Below are positions 18,613 to 27,885 of a DNA stretch of 64,000 nt, one piece after another (position 1 is the first letter of the stretch; every line of letters begins with the position of its first letter). Made by a program: the position numbers and the translations under genes. Origin of the DNA: an uncultured Methanomassiliicoccus sp. (lineage in GTDB: Archaea > Thermoplasmatota > Thermoplasmata > Methanomassiliicoccales > Methanomassiliicoccaceae); assembly GCA_905202485.1 (NCBI GenBank), contig CAJKRY010000001.1, positions 124,001-188,000 of the forward strand. Reading direction: 5' to 3'. The notes beneath the pieces are model-generated. The model ran no database searches. It saw only the letters and a program-made list of their open reading frames with translations, and was not told the DNA's origin.

Positions 18613-19236
18613 ATGGAGAAATATGAAAAGTATCTGCACATGCTGGTGGATGAAATCCACTCCACAATTTTTGCTACAGTAGACAGCAGCGGAAATCCTG
18701 TGACTTGTGCAATAGACATAATGCTAGCAGATGAAGATGGGCTATACTTTCTGACCGCCAAAGGAAAAGCATTCTATGAACGCCTTGTAGCTCATCCGAT
18801 TATATCGCTTACAGGAGTAAAAGGCAAAGACACCATGTCTTCAAAGTCTGTGACAATCTGCGGAAAGGTAAAGGAGATTGGAGACGGCCTCCTTTCCGAA
18901 ATTTTCGCAAAGAATCAGTACATGGCTGATATATATCCTGAAGAAAAAAGCCAGAAAGCATTGACTGTCTTTCAGATTTATGAAGGTGAGGGGGAGTTCT
19001 TTGATCTCAGTGTAAAGCCGATATTCAGAGAAAAGTTTTCATTTGGAAATACTGCCGTCAAGGAAACAGGATACTTTGTCACAGGAAAATGCGACGGCTG
19101 CGGATTATGCGTCGATATCTGTCCTCAGAAATGCATTGATGCATCATGTATTCCATTTAGAATTGAAGAGGAACACTGCCTGCATTGCGGCAGATGTGCT
19201 GAAGTATGCAACCAGCAGGCCATAGAAAGAAGATGA
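18613..19236 (+). CDS. PNPOx-type flavin-binding protein fused to a 2x4Fe-4S ferredoxin
   Basis: Residues 1-130 form a pyridoxamine-phosphate-oxidase-like split barrel (IFATVDSSGNPVTCAIDIM, LYFLTAKGKAFYERL), normally a flavin-binding domain. Residues 155-207 carry two ferredoxin motifs (CDGCGLCVDICPQKC and CLHCGRCAEVCNQQA). It should pass electrons between flavin and clusters; substrate is unknown. A TATATATG box lies about 35 bases upstream. Its TGA overlaps the ATG of the macrodomain gene (ATGA), so the two are probably translationally coupled. Confidence 0.85.
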   Translation: MEKYEKYLHMLVDEIHSTIFATVDSSGNPVTCAIDIMLADEDGLYFLTAKGKAFYERLVAHPIISLTGVKGKDTMSSKSVTICGKVKEIGDGLLSEIFAKNQYMADIYPEEKSQKALTVFQIYEGEGEFFDLSVKPIFREKFSFGNTAVKETGYFVTGKCDGCGLCVDICPQKCIDASCIPFRIEEEHCLHCGRCAEVCNQQAIERR

Positions 19237-20009
19237 TAAAAATGAAACAGGAAAAACGCCTCCAATGGCTGATTGAATATCTTCTGCAAGAAAATGAAGA
19301 CTATCGAAAAATACCGTCGTCTGAGTATGAAAGAAAACAGTTGCTGCGGGCCTTGATGAATGTAAGGATGCCAAACGGAATTGACGAAAAATTCTTAGAA
19401 ATACAGGATGAGTATCTCTCAGAAGAACTGTCAAAGAAGACGATTGCTTCATTGAAGAATATTAGCCCTGTGGATGAGCATATTTACCTCTGGAAAGGAG
19501 ATATTACCACACTGGAAGTGGATGCCATTGTTAATGCTGCCAACAGCTCGCTTTTAGGATGCTTCGTTCCCGGGCATGCCTGTATTGATAATGCAATTCA
19601 TTCTGCAGCAGGAGTGCAACTCAGGCTTGCATGCGATGAAATCATAACGAAGCAGGGAAAGAAAGAACCCACTGGAACATCTAAGATAACTTTTGCATAC
19701 AATCTGCCGTGCCGTTATGTCATTCATACGGTCGGACCGATAATTCAAAATGAAGTCACAAAGAGAGAATGCGATCTGCTCGAATCCTGCTACATGTCGT
19801 GTCTGAATCTTGCTGCTGATCATGATGTAAAAAGCATAGCCTTATGCTGTATATCTACGGGAGAGTTTCATTTCCCCAATGAGCTTGCAGCCGAGATTGC
19901 TGTGCACTCTGTGAAAAAATTCCTAAATAATCATAAAATGGACGTAATATTCAATGTTTTCAAAGAAGTGGACTATGATATCTACAGACGATTACTCAAT
20001 ACAAATTGA
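19233..20009 (+). CDS. Zinc-dependent macrodomain protein, protein-ADP-ribose hydrolase
   Basis: The macrodomain spans about residues 85-255. AANSSLLGCFVPGHACIDN matches the zinc-binding signature of the SirTM-linked Zn-macro class (Cys, His, Cys ligands), which removes mono-ADP-ribose from proteins. Residues 1-75 form the helical extension usual in this class. I chose the ATG at 19233, which overlaps the previous stop as ATGA; the frame is open further upstream. The next gene encodes the matching SirTM transferase and overlaps this one, so writer and eraser are made together. Confidence 0.9.
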   Translation: MIKMKQEKRLQWLIEYLLQENEDYRKIPSSEYERKQLLRALMNVRMPNGIDEKFLEIQDEYLSEELSKKTIASLKNISPVDEHIYLWKGDITTLEVDAIVNAANSSLLGCFVPGHACIDNAIHSAAGVQLRLACDEIITKQGKKEPTGTSKITFAYNLPCRYVIHTVGPIIQNEVTKRECDLLESCYMSCLNLAADHDVKSIALCCISTGEFHFPNELAAEIAVHSVKKFLNNHKMDVIFNVFKEVDYDIYRRLLNTN

Positions 20010-20826
20010 ACGCCTCCAATGCGAGCTTGATTGTGCTGATGCCATATTGGTAGGCGGCGGTTCAGGCCTGTCTACATCTGCAGGTTTGACATATTCTGGA
20101 AAACGATTTGAAGAAAACTTCTCAGATTTCATTTCCAGATACGGTTTCAGAGATATGTATTCTGCAGGATTCTATCCATATCAAACGACAGAAGAATACT
20201 GGGCATACTGGAGCAGGCATATTTATTTCAACAGATACGACAGGCCTGCCGGACAGCCATACTTAGATTTATTAAAAATTGTAAAGAAAAAGGATTATTT
20301 TGTAATTACAACCAATGTGGATCATCAATTTCAAATCTCCGGATTTGATAAAGACAGATTGTTTTACACGCAGGGAGATTATGGACTGTGGCAGTGCTCA
20401 AAACCGTGCCATCAGAAGACATATGACAATGAAGCGATTGTACGTCGCATGGTATCTGAACAAAAAGACATGAAAATACCTGCAGGACTCATACCATACT
20501 GTCCCCTCTGCGGAAGAAAAATGAGCATGAATCTGCGCATTGACAATAACTTTGTAGAAGATGAAGGCTGGCATTCGGCAACAAAACGCTACTCTCAGTA
20601 TATACAGAAACATCAAAACAGCCATGTTATGTTTTTAGAGTTGGGAGTAGGAAGCAATACTCCGGCCATTATCAAATATCCATTCTGGAATATGACACAT
20701 TCAAACCCAAAAGCAGTTTATGCCTGCATAAATCTGGGTGAAGCATACACAGCTAAAGAGATCAAAGATCGTTCCATATGCATTAATGAAGACATAGGTA
20801 AAGTTCTGAGAGAGATTGTTGCATAA
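19954..20826 (+). CDS. SirTM-class sirtuin, putative protein ADP-ribosyltransferase
   Basis: The NAD-binding sirtuin motifs are present as VGGGSGLSTSAGL (residues about 28-40) and TTNVDHQFQISGF. At the place of the catalytic HG of deacetylases the protein has TQGDYGLWQ, a glutamine substitution typical of class M sirtuins, which ADP-ribosylate rather than deacylate. Zinc ligands are CSKPC and CPLC. The gene overlaps the macrodomain gene by 56 bases; a second ATG at 19975 is an alternative start. In characterised operons the target is a lipoylated GcvH-like protein, but no GcvH-L or lipoate ligase gene is present nearby. Confidence 0.9.
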   Translation: MFSKKWTMISTDDYSIQIERLQCELDCADAILVGGGSGLSTSAGLTYSGKRFEENFSDFISRYGFRDMYSAGFYPYQTTEEYWAYWSRHIYFNRYDRPAGQPYLDLLKIVKKKDYFVITTNVDHQFQISGFDKDRLFYTQGDYGLWQCSKPCHQKTYDNEAIVRRMVSEQKDMKIPAGLIPYCPLCGRKMSMNLRIDNNFVEDEGWHSATKRYSQYIQKHQNSHVMFLELGVGSNTPAIIKYPFWNMTHSNPKAVYACINLGEAYTAKEIKDRSICINEDIGKVLREIVA

Positions 20827-20980
20827 GATATTACAAAGATTCAATAGCTTAAAGTTTGAGCAAACTCTAAGTTTAAATAATATGTGTGATGTCCCTGTAA
20901 TCAATCGAAGAATTCAGAAAATCAATGAAATGATACTTTCAAAATTACACTGAAGACTATACAGATAAGGAGGAGCTAAA

Positions 20981-22120
20981 ATGGAAAAATCAAAAGTTTA
21001 CTATACTGACCTACGCACAGTTGCATTCGGCAACGGACTGCCTGCTAAACTTAAAGAATTGATCAAAGCTGCTGGAATTGAGCAGATCGATATGAGAGGC
21101 AAGTTTGTTGCTATAAAGATGCACTTCGGTGAACTGGGCAACATCTCATACCTGCGTCCAAACTATGCTAAAGCTGTTGCTGATTTAGTCAAAGAATTGG
21201 GAGGAAGACCATTTCTGACTGACTGTAATACAATGTACCCTGGAAGCCGCAAAAATGCTCTGGAGCATCTGGAATGCGCATGGGAAAACGGTTTTACACC
21301 TCTATCTACAGGCTGCCCGATCATAATCGGCGACGGTCTGAAAGGCACCGATGACATCTCTGTACCAGTTGTAGACGGAGAATATGTCAAAAACGCCAAG
21401 ATAGGCCGTGCAATAATGGATGCTGATGTAATCATCAGTCTGACTCATTTTAAAGGCCATGAAATGACAGGCTTTGGAGGTGCGATTAAAAACTTAGGCA
21501 TGGGCTGCGGTTCCCGCGCTGGAAAAACAGAACAGCACAGCAACAGTCAGGCATGCATCGATGAAGAGAAATGCCGCGGGTGCCGCTTATGCCAAAGAGA
21601 GTGTGCCAACAACGGCCTGATCTTTGATGAAAAGAAAAAGAAGATGAGCATTGACTCTAAAAATTGTGTAGGGTGCGGCCGCTGTCTGGGAGCATGCAAC
21701 TTTGATGCCATTTCATTTGATAATTCCAGTGCCCTGGAAGAATTGAACTGCCGCATGGCTGAGTATACAAAAGCTGTTGTTTACGGCCGTCCGCAGTTCC
21801 ATGTATCTCTGATTATCGATGTCTCACCTAACTGCGACTGCCACTGCGAGAATGATGTACCCATCCTGCCAAACATCGGAATGTTCGCATCGTTTGACCC
21901 GTTAGCTCTCGATCAAGCATGTGTCGATGCCTGTCTTGCAGCTCAGCCGTTACCTAACAGCCAGCTCAGTGACAACATGAAGAAAAAAGACTTTGTTGAT
22001 CATCATGACCACTTCACCAATTCCACTCCTGAGTCAGAATGGCAGAGCTGCCTGAATCATGCTGAAAAGATCGGCCTGGGAAGCAGATCTTATGATCTGA
22101 TGTTTGTAAAAACAAATTAA
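20981..22120 (+). CDS. DUF362 protein with 2x4Fe-4S ferredoxin domain
   Basis: An N-terminal DUF362 domain (about residues 1-185; VAIKMHFGELGN, LTHFKGHEMTGFGGAIKNLGMG) is followed by a ferredoxin domain with CRGCRLCQRECANN and CVGCGRCLGACNFDA. Such proteins are common in methanogens and other anaerobes; their reaction is not established. A strong AAGGAGGA ribosome site precedes the ATG. It follows the SirTM gene after 155 bases that include a small AGTTTG/CAAACT hairpin, so it may be a separate transcript. Confidence 0.88.
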   Translation: MEKSKVYYTDLRTVAFGNGLPAKLKELIKAAGIEQIDMRGKFVAIKMHFGELGNISYLRPNYAKAVADLVKELGGRPFLTDCNTMYPGSRKNALEHLECAWENGFTPLSTGCPIIIGDGLKGTDDISVPVVDGEYVKNAKIGRAIMDADVIISLTHFKGHEMTGFGGAIKNLGMGCGSRAGKTEQHSNSQACIDEEKCRGCRLCQRECANNGLIFDEKKKKMSIDSKNCVGCGRCLGACNFDAISFDNSSALEELNCRMAEYTKAVVYGRPQFHVSLIIDVSPNCDCHCENDVPILPNIGMFASFDPLALDQACVDACLAAQPLPNSQLSDNMKKKDFVDHHDHFTNSTPESEWQSCLNHAEKIGLGSRSYDLMFVKTN

Positions 22121-22130
22121 GTGAAAAACA

Positions 22131-22160
22131 GCCTCCTTTTGGAGGCATTTGATATTTTTT
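22131..22160 (+). terminator. Hairpin terminator after the DUF362 gene
   Basis: GCCTCC-TTTT-GGAGGC (22131-22146) is a perfect 6-bp stem followed by an A/T tract ending in T6. Confidence 0.75.
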
Positions 22161-22218
22161 AATTATAATCTAAATTGGAATAACTCTACATTATTCAATT
22201 GTTTCTCAAAATCATTCT

Positions 22219-22235
22219 ATATCGCATCGTGATAT
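22219..22235. promoter_or_regulatory. Probable PadR operator, distal copy
   Basis: ATATCG-N5-TGATAT is an imperfect inverted repeat resembling the perfect one at 22243-22259; the TGATATA half occurs three times between 22230 and 22275. Confidence 0.4.
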
Positions 22236-22242
22236 AGTTTAT

Positions 22243-22259
22243 ATATCATGACGTGATAT
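22243..22259. promoter_or_regulatory. Probable PadR operator, proximal copy
   Basis: ATATCA-TGACG-TGATAT is a perfect 6-bp inverted repeat, 31 bases before the PadR start and overlapping the likely promoter. PadR regulators usually repress their own operon through such sites. Confidence 0.5.
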
Positions 22260-22290
22260 AGTGTAATGTGATATAAGAAGAGTGAAGGAA

Positions 22291-22608
22291 ATGAATCTGG
22301 ACAAAGCAATGAAACGATACATTCCAATGAGTGAGACCATGTTCTACATTCTCCTATCTCTTCGTGAAGAACGCCATGGATATGGAATAATGCAACATGT
22401 TGAAGAACTGACACATGGAAGAATCAAGCTTGGAGCAGGAACCATCTATCAAAGTCTAAGTAAACTGAACGGAGACGAGCTTATCAGACCAACTGAAGAA
22501 GTAGACAGGCAGAAAAAATATGTGATTACTGAGTTAGGAAATCAAATTTTGACAAAAGAAGCAGACAGAATAAGAGAACTATACAGCGCAGTGGAGGAGT
22601 TGCTATGA
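22291..22608 (+). CDS. PadR-family transcriptional regulator
   Basis: A 105-residue winged-helix protein with the PadR signature (MFYILLSLREERHGYGIMQHVEELT and GAGTIYQSLSKL, here broken into known segments). The frame also allows a GTG start at 22282; the ATG at 22291 is preferred. Two TGATAT-type inverted repeats lie just upstream. Its TGA overlaps the ATG of the DUF2812 gene, a pairing very common for PadR regulators, which sense drugs or envelope stress. Confidence 0.88.
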   Translation: MNLDKAMKRYIPMSETMFYILLSLREERHGYGIMQHVEELTHGRIKLGAGTIYQSLSKLNGDELIRPTEEVDRQKKYVITELGNQILTKEADRIRELYSAVEELL

Positions 22609-23144
22609 ATGATAAAAAGACTGAATTGTTTGCTGGATTCAAATATTATGTACCAGCAGACTTTGAAAAATTCATGGAAAAGAATGCTGCAGAAGGATGG
22701 AATGTTGATGAAATTCATCAATGGAGTTCAGTAGCTATGAAGTTTCATAGAACTGAGCCTAAAAAATATAGATATGTCATAGATCTGAACGCATTTCCCA
22801 CTGAAGAATATAAAGAAACATACAGACAGTTTGGTTGGGAGTATATGGGCAGAATGGCAAGCATGTATGTCTGGAGAAGAGAATATTCAGACGAAAGGCC
22901 AGAAGCATTCACAGACTGTCAGAGTGTAAGAAAAAGAAATATGAATGTGTTTTGGGTAATCACAGCACTAAACATATTTCTGATTGCCTCGATGATCGCC
23001 TTGACGGTATTGTACTTTGGAGATTACACTTCAGAAGTTTCAGAAGATCTGGTTGGCTACTCAATAGCAATGGTTCTTCTGGCAGCTATGACCGCAATAA
23101 TGCTTTATGTATCCAATGGAATCTATAAAAATAGACAAAGGTGA
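22605..23144 (+). CDS. DUF2812 membrane protein
   Basis: A 179-residue protein with a soluble N-terminal DUF2812 domain (KTELFAGFKYYVPADFEKF and AAEGWNVDEIHQWS) and two C-terminal membrane helices (about residues 118-140 and 150-172). DUF2812 genes are regularly coupled to padR genes as here; the protein is thought to act with the regulator in envelope or drug response, though its activity is not known. A small GCCC/GGGC hairpin follows at 23151-23164. Confidence 0.82.
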   Translation: MNDKKTELFAGFKYYVPADFEKFMEKNAAEGWNVDEIHQWSSVAMKFHRTEPKKYRYVIDLNAFPTEEYKETYRQFGWEYMGRMASMYVWRREYSDERPEAFTDCQSVRKRNMNVFWVITALNIFLIASMIALTVLYFGDYTSEVSEDLVGYSIAMVLLAAMTAIMLYVSNGIYKNRQR

Positions 23145-23234
23145 AACTAAGCCCCTAAAAGGGCATTAATTTATTTATAATCAGAATTATTTAATAAGTA
23201 TTTGAAACATATATAAGATAATAAAGAAATAACA

Positions 23235-23250
23235 AGGGGATTTTCTCCCC
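23235..23250 (-). terminator. Hairpin terminator after ileS
   Basis: GGGGA and TCCCC pair around a five-base loop; on the minus strand the stem is followed by a T-rich stretch (TTGTTATTTCTTT). Confidence 0.5.
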
Positions 23251-23259
23251 GTTTTAAAT

Positions 23260-26200
23260 TTATTTTGAAGGAGTCAGGGCAATGACTACCTTTTCTCCTT
23301 CGATGTCCCAATCGACAGAATACTCTCCTGCAGGAGCATCTGAAATAATCAGATCTGTAGATCTGGTTTCTTTCATGATATGTTCTTTCCATGCCGACAC
23401 GGCATCTGCAAGAGACCCGGCGTTAATTTCTGCAGAAACAAAACTTTCAACATCAAGCTTCATGTCTTTACGCATCTGCTGAATACGCCTGATCACTTCT
23501 CTTGCATATCCTTCCAGTTTGAGATCTTCATCGAGATTGAAGTCAATGTAGAGGTCTCCGCGGCTGAACGGCACGGCAATAACATCAGACGGCGGAACAT
23601 AATTGTAGGAAACCATTTCTTCTGTGATTTCATAGGTTTCTCCGTCAATCTCAAGCGTGTATGCACCAGCATCTGTTCCAGCTTTGATAGCACGGGCATC
23701 GCCTTCCTTGATTGCAGGAATGATCTTTGCCGATGCCTGCTTGTATGTGTGGCCGATCGGTTTAGGCACAGGACTCACGACAAGCAGAAGCTCATCCCAA
23801 TTGTTTGAAGAGTATTCAATCTCTTTCACATTAGCCTGGGAAAGCAGAACTTCTTCCATCCTTTTGATTAAGCCTTCAACCTCTGGAGCATTTATTCTGA
23901 CAACGATTCTGCGCAGAGGCCAGCGGAGTTTGACATTGTTCTTCTGCCTCTCTCTTGTAATGTCTTCCACTAATTCCTGCATCAGTTCCATTGAAGCTTC
24001 GAGATTGTCATCAATGAGAGACTTATCAATGGTGGGCCAGTCAGACATATGGATTGTTTCTTTGCTGCCATCCATTGCCATGTAAATCTCGTCGGTGATA
24101 TGAGGGCAGAATGGGGACAGCAGTTTCACAACAGCCATCAGCGAGGAATACAGAGTATTGTAGGCTGCAAGCTTATCTTCATCTGCAGACTCACTCCACA
24201 TCCTGTCTCTGATCAAACGGACATACCATCTTGAGAGATCTCCAAGAATGAAGTCTTCCAGTGCACGGCATGCTTTGTGAATGTCGAGAGACTCAAGATT
24301 TTCAGTCACAGCCATCTTAAGCTTCTCCGTCCTGGACATTAGCCAGAGATCTTCGGGACGCAGCGAGTCTTTAGAGACTTTCTGAGTCTGAGGATCAAAG
24401 TTGTCTATCGACATATATGTAGAAGCAAAGCTGGCTACATTCCAGAGAATATTCAGAGTTTTTCTTGCACTCTTAACGCCGTCATGCTGGAAAGACACAT
24501 CTTCCCAAGGAGATGAAACACGGAGAAGATAGAAACGCAGAGCATCTGCACCATATTCTGTGATTACATCGTGAGGCTCCACCACATTTCCGCGGCTCTT
24601 TGACATCGGAAGTCCTTTGGCATCAAGCATCCAGCCGTGCATCAGAACTCTCTCATAGGGAGCTCTGTCAAAGGCCACGCATGAAGATCCCAGCTGAGAA
24701 TAGAACCATCCTCTGGTCTGGTCATGCGCTTCGGTGATGAACTTTGCCGGCCACCATCTTTCAAACTCTTCGGTCTTGCGGGGCCATCCCAGAGCTGCCC
24801 AGGAAGCAACACCGGCATCAAACCAGACATCGAGAACATCCGGAGCACGCTTCATCTTACCGCCGCATTCGCAGTCAAACGTTACGTTGTCAATCCAGGG
24901 ACGGTGAAGATCCATTCCTTCTTCATAGCCTTCAGCGCCTTTGAGATCATCGGCAGAACCTATGACTTTCATTTTGCCGCAGGAGCATGTCCAGACTGGA
25001 ATTGGAATACCCCAGTATCTCTGACGGGAAATGCACCAGTCGCGAGCATTCATTGTCCAGTCATATTCTCTAGAAGAGCCGGCCCATTCCGGAACCCAAT
25101 CAATCCTGGAAATCTCATCTAACATTTTGTCCTTGACTTCAGTTATCCTCAGGTACCATTGATTTGTGTTGCGGTAGATGATAGGAGAACGGCATCTCCA
25201 GCAGTGTCCGTAACGATGTTCGATTTTTCCTGAGAAGAACATCAGACCCTTAGATTCCAGATTTTCAATGATCAGTGGGTTTGCTTCCTTGACTTTCATT
25301 CCGGCATAACGCTCTCCGACTTCTGGAATGAATCTTCCGCCGCCGTCTACTGGACAAAACGGAGGTATGCCATATCTCTTACCGATCTCAAAATCGTCAG
25401 GACCATGTCCAGGAGCAATATGCACCAGACCAGTCATGTCTTCTTCTACAGTATCTGAAAGAAGAACCTTGTGAACCCATTCTCCGGTGATTGTTCTCTG
25501 AGAGTCTATCTCCTCATAGAGGGGAGGGAGATATTCCATGCCTTCGATGTCTTCCCCCATATAGGTCTCTAAAATTTCATATCCAGCCCATCCCCCAACT
25601 GCTCCTACAGCCTCTATGAGAGATTTCATCATGATGACCGTGTCTTCGGCACCGTCTTTCTTGAATTTGACTTTAGCATATTCATGATCTGGATGAGCTG
25701 CAACTCCCATGTTTGCAGGCAGAGTCCAAGGTGTCGTTGTCCAGATAAGTAAAGAAACTCCCTTCTCGTTTTTCAGAGGGAACTTCACGTAAATTGAAGG
25801 ATCTGTCTCATCTGCATATTCGATCTCTGCTTCTGCGAGAGCTGTTTCACATCTCGGACACCAAGATATGACCCTGTTGTCTGAAGAGAGCAGATTCTTC
25901 TCGTGAGCCTTTTTCAAAGTCCACCATGCAGCCTCAATGTATTCAGGAGCAAGAGTACGGTAAGGTCTGTCCCAGTCCATCCAGATACCTAACTCTTTGA
26001 ACTGGTCTGTCATCATTTCCTGATGAGACAAAGCAAAATCTTTACACTTTGAGATGAAGTTGTCAATACCAAAACTCTCGATTTCTTTCTTGCTTTTAAT
26101 TCCTATCGACTGCTCGACTTTAACTTCAATAGGCAGCCCGTGCATGTCGAATCCAGGCTGGTCACGGACGTTGTATCCGCACATCCTTTTATAACGAATA

Positions 26201-26403
26201 ATAGAATCTTTAATCGTCTTGTTCCATGCAGTACCGAGATGGATATACCCAGTGGTATATGGAGGACCGTCTACGAAGTAATAGTCCTCGCCCTCGGCAC
26301 GCATCTGTTTAGTTTTCGCATACGTGTCGTTGTCTTTCCAGAGCGTTTGAATTTTCTTTTCGAGCTCTGGAGGGTTGTATTCAGCCTGAACCTGCTTTAT
26401 CAT
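23260..26403 (-). CDS. ileS: Isoleucyl-tRNA synthetase
   Basis: A full-length 1047-residue class I synthetase. The HIGH-type motif is GYIHLGTAWNK (about residue 50) and the KMSKS motif MSKSRGNVVEPHD (about residue 600); WCPRCETALAEAEIEY and the CP1 editing domain lie between, with an anticodon-binding domain and a C-terminal extension after. It charges tRNA-Ile. It stands alone, with fen next on the same strand. Confidence 0.97.
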   Translation of the reverse strand: MIKQVQAEYNPPELEKKIQTLWKDNDTYAKTKQMRAEGEDYYFVDGPPYTTGYIHLGTAWNKTIKDSIIRYKRMCGYNVRDQPGFDMHGLPIEVKVEQSIGIKSKKEIESFGIDNFISKCKDFALSHQEMMTDQFKELGIWMDWDRPYRTLAPEYIEAAWWTLKKAHEKNLLSSDNRVISWCPRCETALAEAEIEYADETDPSIYVKFPLKNEKGVSLLIWTTTPWTLPANMGVAAHPDHEYAKVKFKKDGAEDTVIMMKSLIEAVGAVGGWAGYEILETYMGEDIEGMEYLPPLYEEIDSQRTITGEWVHKVLLSDTVEEDMTGLVHIAPGHGPDDFEIGKRYGIPPFCPVDGGGRFIPEVGERYAGMKVKEANPLIIENLESKGLMFFSGKIEHRYGHCWRCRSPIIYRNTNQWYLRITEVKDKMLDEISRIDWVPEWAGSSREYDWTMNARDWCISRQRYWGIPIPVWTCSCGKMKVIGSADDLKGAEGYEEGMDLHRPWIDNVTFDCECGGKMKRAPDVLDVWFDAGVASWAALGWPRKTEEFERWWPAKFITEAHDQTRGWFYSQLGSSCVAFDRAPYERVLMHGWMLDAKGLPMSKSRGNVVEPHDVITEYGADALRFYLLRVSSPWEDVSFQHDGVKSARKTLNILWNVASFASTYMSIDNFDPQTQKVSKDSLRPEDLWLMSRTEKLKMAVTENLESLDIHKACRALEDFILGDLSRWYVRLIRDRMWSESADEDKLAAYNTLYSSLMAVVKLLSPFCPHITDEIYMAMDGSKETIHMSDWPTIDKSLIDDNLEASMELMQELVEDITRERQKNNVKLRWPLRRIVVRINAPEVEGLIKRMEEVLLSQANVKEIEYSSNNWDELLLVVSPVPKPIGHTYKQASAKIIPAIKEGDARAIKAGTDAGAYTLEIDGETYEITEEMVSYNYVPPSDVIAVPFSRGDLYIDFNLDEDLKLEGYAREVIRRIQQMRKDMKLDVESFVSAEINAGSLADAVSAWKEHIMKETRSTDLIISDAPAGEYSVDWDIEGEKVVIALTPSK

Positions 26404-26555
26404 CGCCTGTTCACTTCCACCGCGGTAATCCGGTTGTTGTTAATTAAGGATGCGGTATGCCAGAAATATTACTCTTTCTGTAAGTGAAAATGCCATACAG
26501 ACTAGAAAGGCAATATGTGTGATCTTTACGTCAATTTAAAAAAATAAAAGATTGA

Positions 26556-27608
26556 TCAGTGCCAATCATCTAAGCTCATCTGAGATTTGGTAGGCACCGG
26601 TTTTTTGTAGTCCCCTTTGACCCTCTTTTTATTCTCCAGTTTATTCAATGAGGATTCCACACGCTTTCTCGAGAATCCGTGCTCTTCACACATGAATTCT
26701 ATGATGCGTCCGACATCGGGATGCTTCCACTCTAACGAGTATTCATCAGTAATTGCCGTGTTGATAAACGCGTCCTGAACTTCATCCAGATTGGGGATGT
26801 TTTCTCCGATAGCCTCCAGCACCGCAGATGCTGAGCCATATTGTCTGATTAACTTCAGACCTTTCTTAGGTCCGATTCCCCTTATTCCCTTGTTGTAATC
26901 TGTTCCGATGAGAATGCAAAGAGAGATCAGCTGTTCTCTGTTTTCCAGCCCGTTTTCTTTCAGAACATTCTCAAGTTCTACTTCTTCAATGAAAATGTCT
27001 TTGTATTCTCGGCCACCGGGCATTTTGCGTCTCCCAGTAATGTTAAGATTGCGGACAAGCCTCGGCGCTCCGAACAGCAGCGAGTCGAAATCCTGGGAAG
27101 AAGCTGCCCAGACGTCGCCTCTCATAGCCATATAAGCTGCCTGCGCTTCTCCTTCACAGGGAGCCTGAATGATAGGAAGTCCAAGATATGTAAGAAGTAT
27201 TCTTGAGCTTTCAACTACCTCATTGCTTATTCTTGTAGACTGAGTGGCTTTCGCTCTTGCTTTTTCCACATCTCCCTCGTCAATCGCCCTTTTCCATTCG
27301 TCATGAGCTTTAGTACGTCTTTCAAATCGCTCTGCCAGAGTCTGCGCTTTGAGTGCACTGGGTACACCGTCAAAAACATATGCCGGCTTTATACCAGACT
27401 GTAAAAAGTTTATATTGCGATACAAAAGTCCTGTGAGGTGGGAAGTTACTCTTCCGCTTTCATCTTTAAGGGGTGTTCCATCTCGGCCTCGGATTATGCT
27501 CAAGAATTGGTATATTGAATTATATGCATCAATTGCAAGCGTTCTACCAGAGAGGCCGGAAAGTTCCATCTTTTCCGAAGGAACGATGTCAGAGATGTTT
27601 ACGCCCAT
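26556..27608 (-). CDS. fen: Flap endonuclease 1 (FEN-1)
   Basis: A 350-residue structure-specific nuclease for Okazaki-fragment maturation and repair. N-terminal metal-binding region (TLAIDAYNSIYQFL), internal region with acidic ligands (APCEGEAQAAYMA, SSQDFDSLLFGA), and the helix-hairpin-helix (GTDYNKGIRGIGPKKGLKLI) are all present. The extreme C-terminus QMSLDDWH is a PIP-box-like motif for the PCNA clamp, slightly degenerate because the last aromatic is histidine. Confidence 0.96.
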   Translation of the reverse strand: MGVNISDIVPSEKMELSGLSGRTLAIDAYNSIYQFLSIIRGRDGTPLKDESGRVTSHLTGLLYRNINFLQSGIKPAYVFDGVPSALKAQTLAERFERRTKAHDEWKRAIDEGDVEKARAKATQSTRISNEVVESSRILLTYLGLPIIQAPCEGEAQAAYMAMRGDVWAASSQDFDSLLFGAPRLVRNLNITGRRKMPGGREYKDIFIEEVELENVLKENGLENREQLISLCILIGTDYNKGIRGIGPKKGLKLIRQYGSASAVLEAIGENIPNLDEVQDAFINTAITDEYSLEWKHPDVGRIIEFMCEEHGFSRKRVESSLNKLENKKRVKGDYKKPVPTKSQMSLDDWH

Positions 27609-27665
27609 ATCTCACAGTTAAGCACATAAATAATATAAGCCATTCGTAGAACTTTAAAAAGTAAG

Positions 27666-27683
27666 AGGGACTTGGAAGTCCCT
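27666..27683 (-). terminator. Hairpin terminator after the small membrane protein
   Basis: A perfect 8-bp stem (AGGGACTT/AAGTCCCT) with two-base loop, followed on the minus strand by CTTACTTTTT. Confidence 0.65.
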
Positions 27684-27699
27684 GATTGTACTAAAACGA

Positions 27700-27885
27700 T
27701 CATTCGTCGTTTTCAGAATATCTTGGAACGTAGAAGATAAGGAATATCGCACCGATCCAAACAATGAAGAATACTACGGAACAGATACCAGTTCCTGTAA
27801 ACAGGGATACTAGTAATAGTATAAGCGGGACTACAAAGGCCACCAGCAAAAGGAACCATTTAGTTCCGGCAAACTCGAATTTCAT
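27700..27885 (-). CDS. Small two-helix membrane protein
   Basis: About 61 residues with two hydrophobic helices (WFLLLVAFVVPLILLLVSLF is the first) and a charged C-terminus ending ENDE. The ATG at 27885 is preferred over a TTG at 27897 because GGGG lies six bases before it. It has its own hairpin terminator, supporting a real gene. I do not recognise the family. Confidence 0.6.
   Translation of the reverse strand: MKFEFAGTKWFLLLVAFVVPLILLLVSLFTGTGICSVVFFIVWIGAIFLIFYVPRYSENDE

Noticed and set aside
22300..23144. PadR-DUF2812 pair as a toxin-antitoxin system
   Set aside because: The pair is a well-known regulator-membrane protein unit; nothing suggests a toxin.
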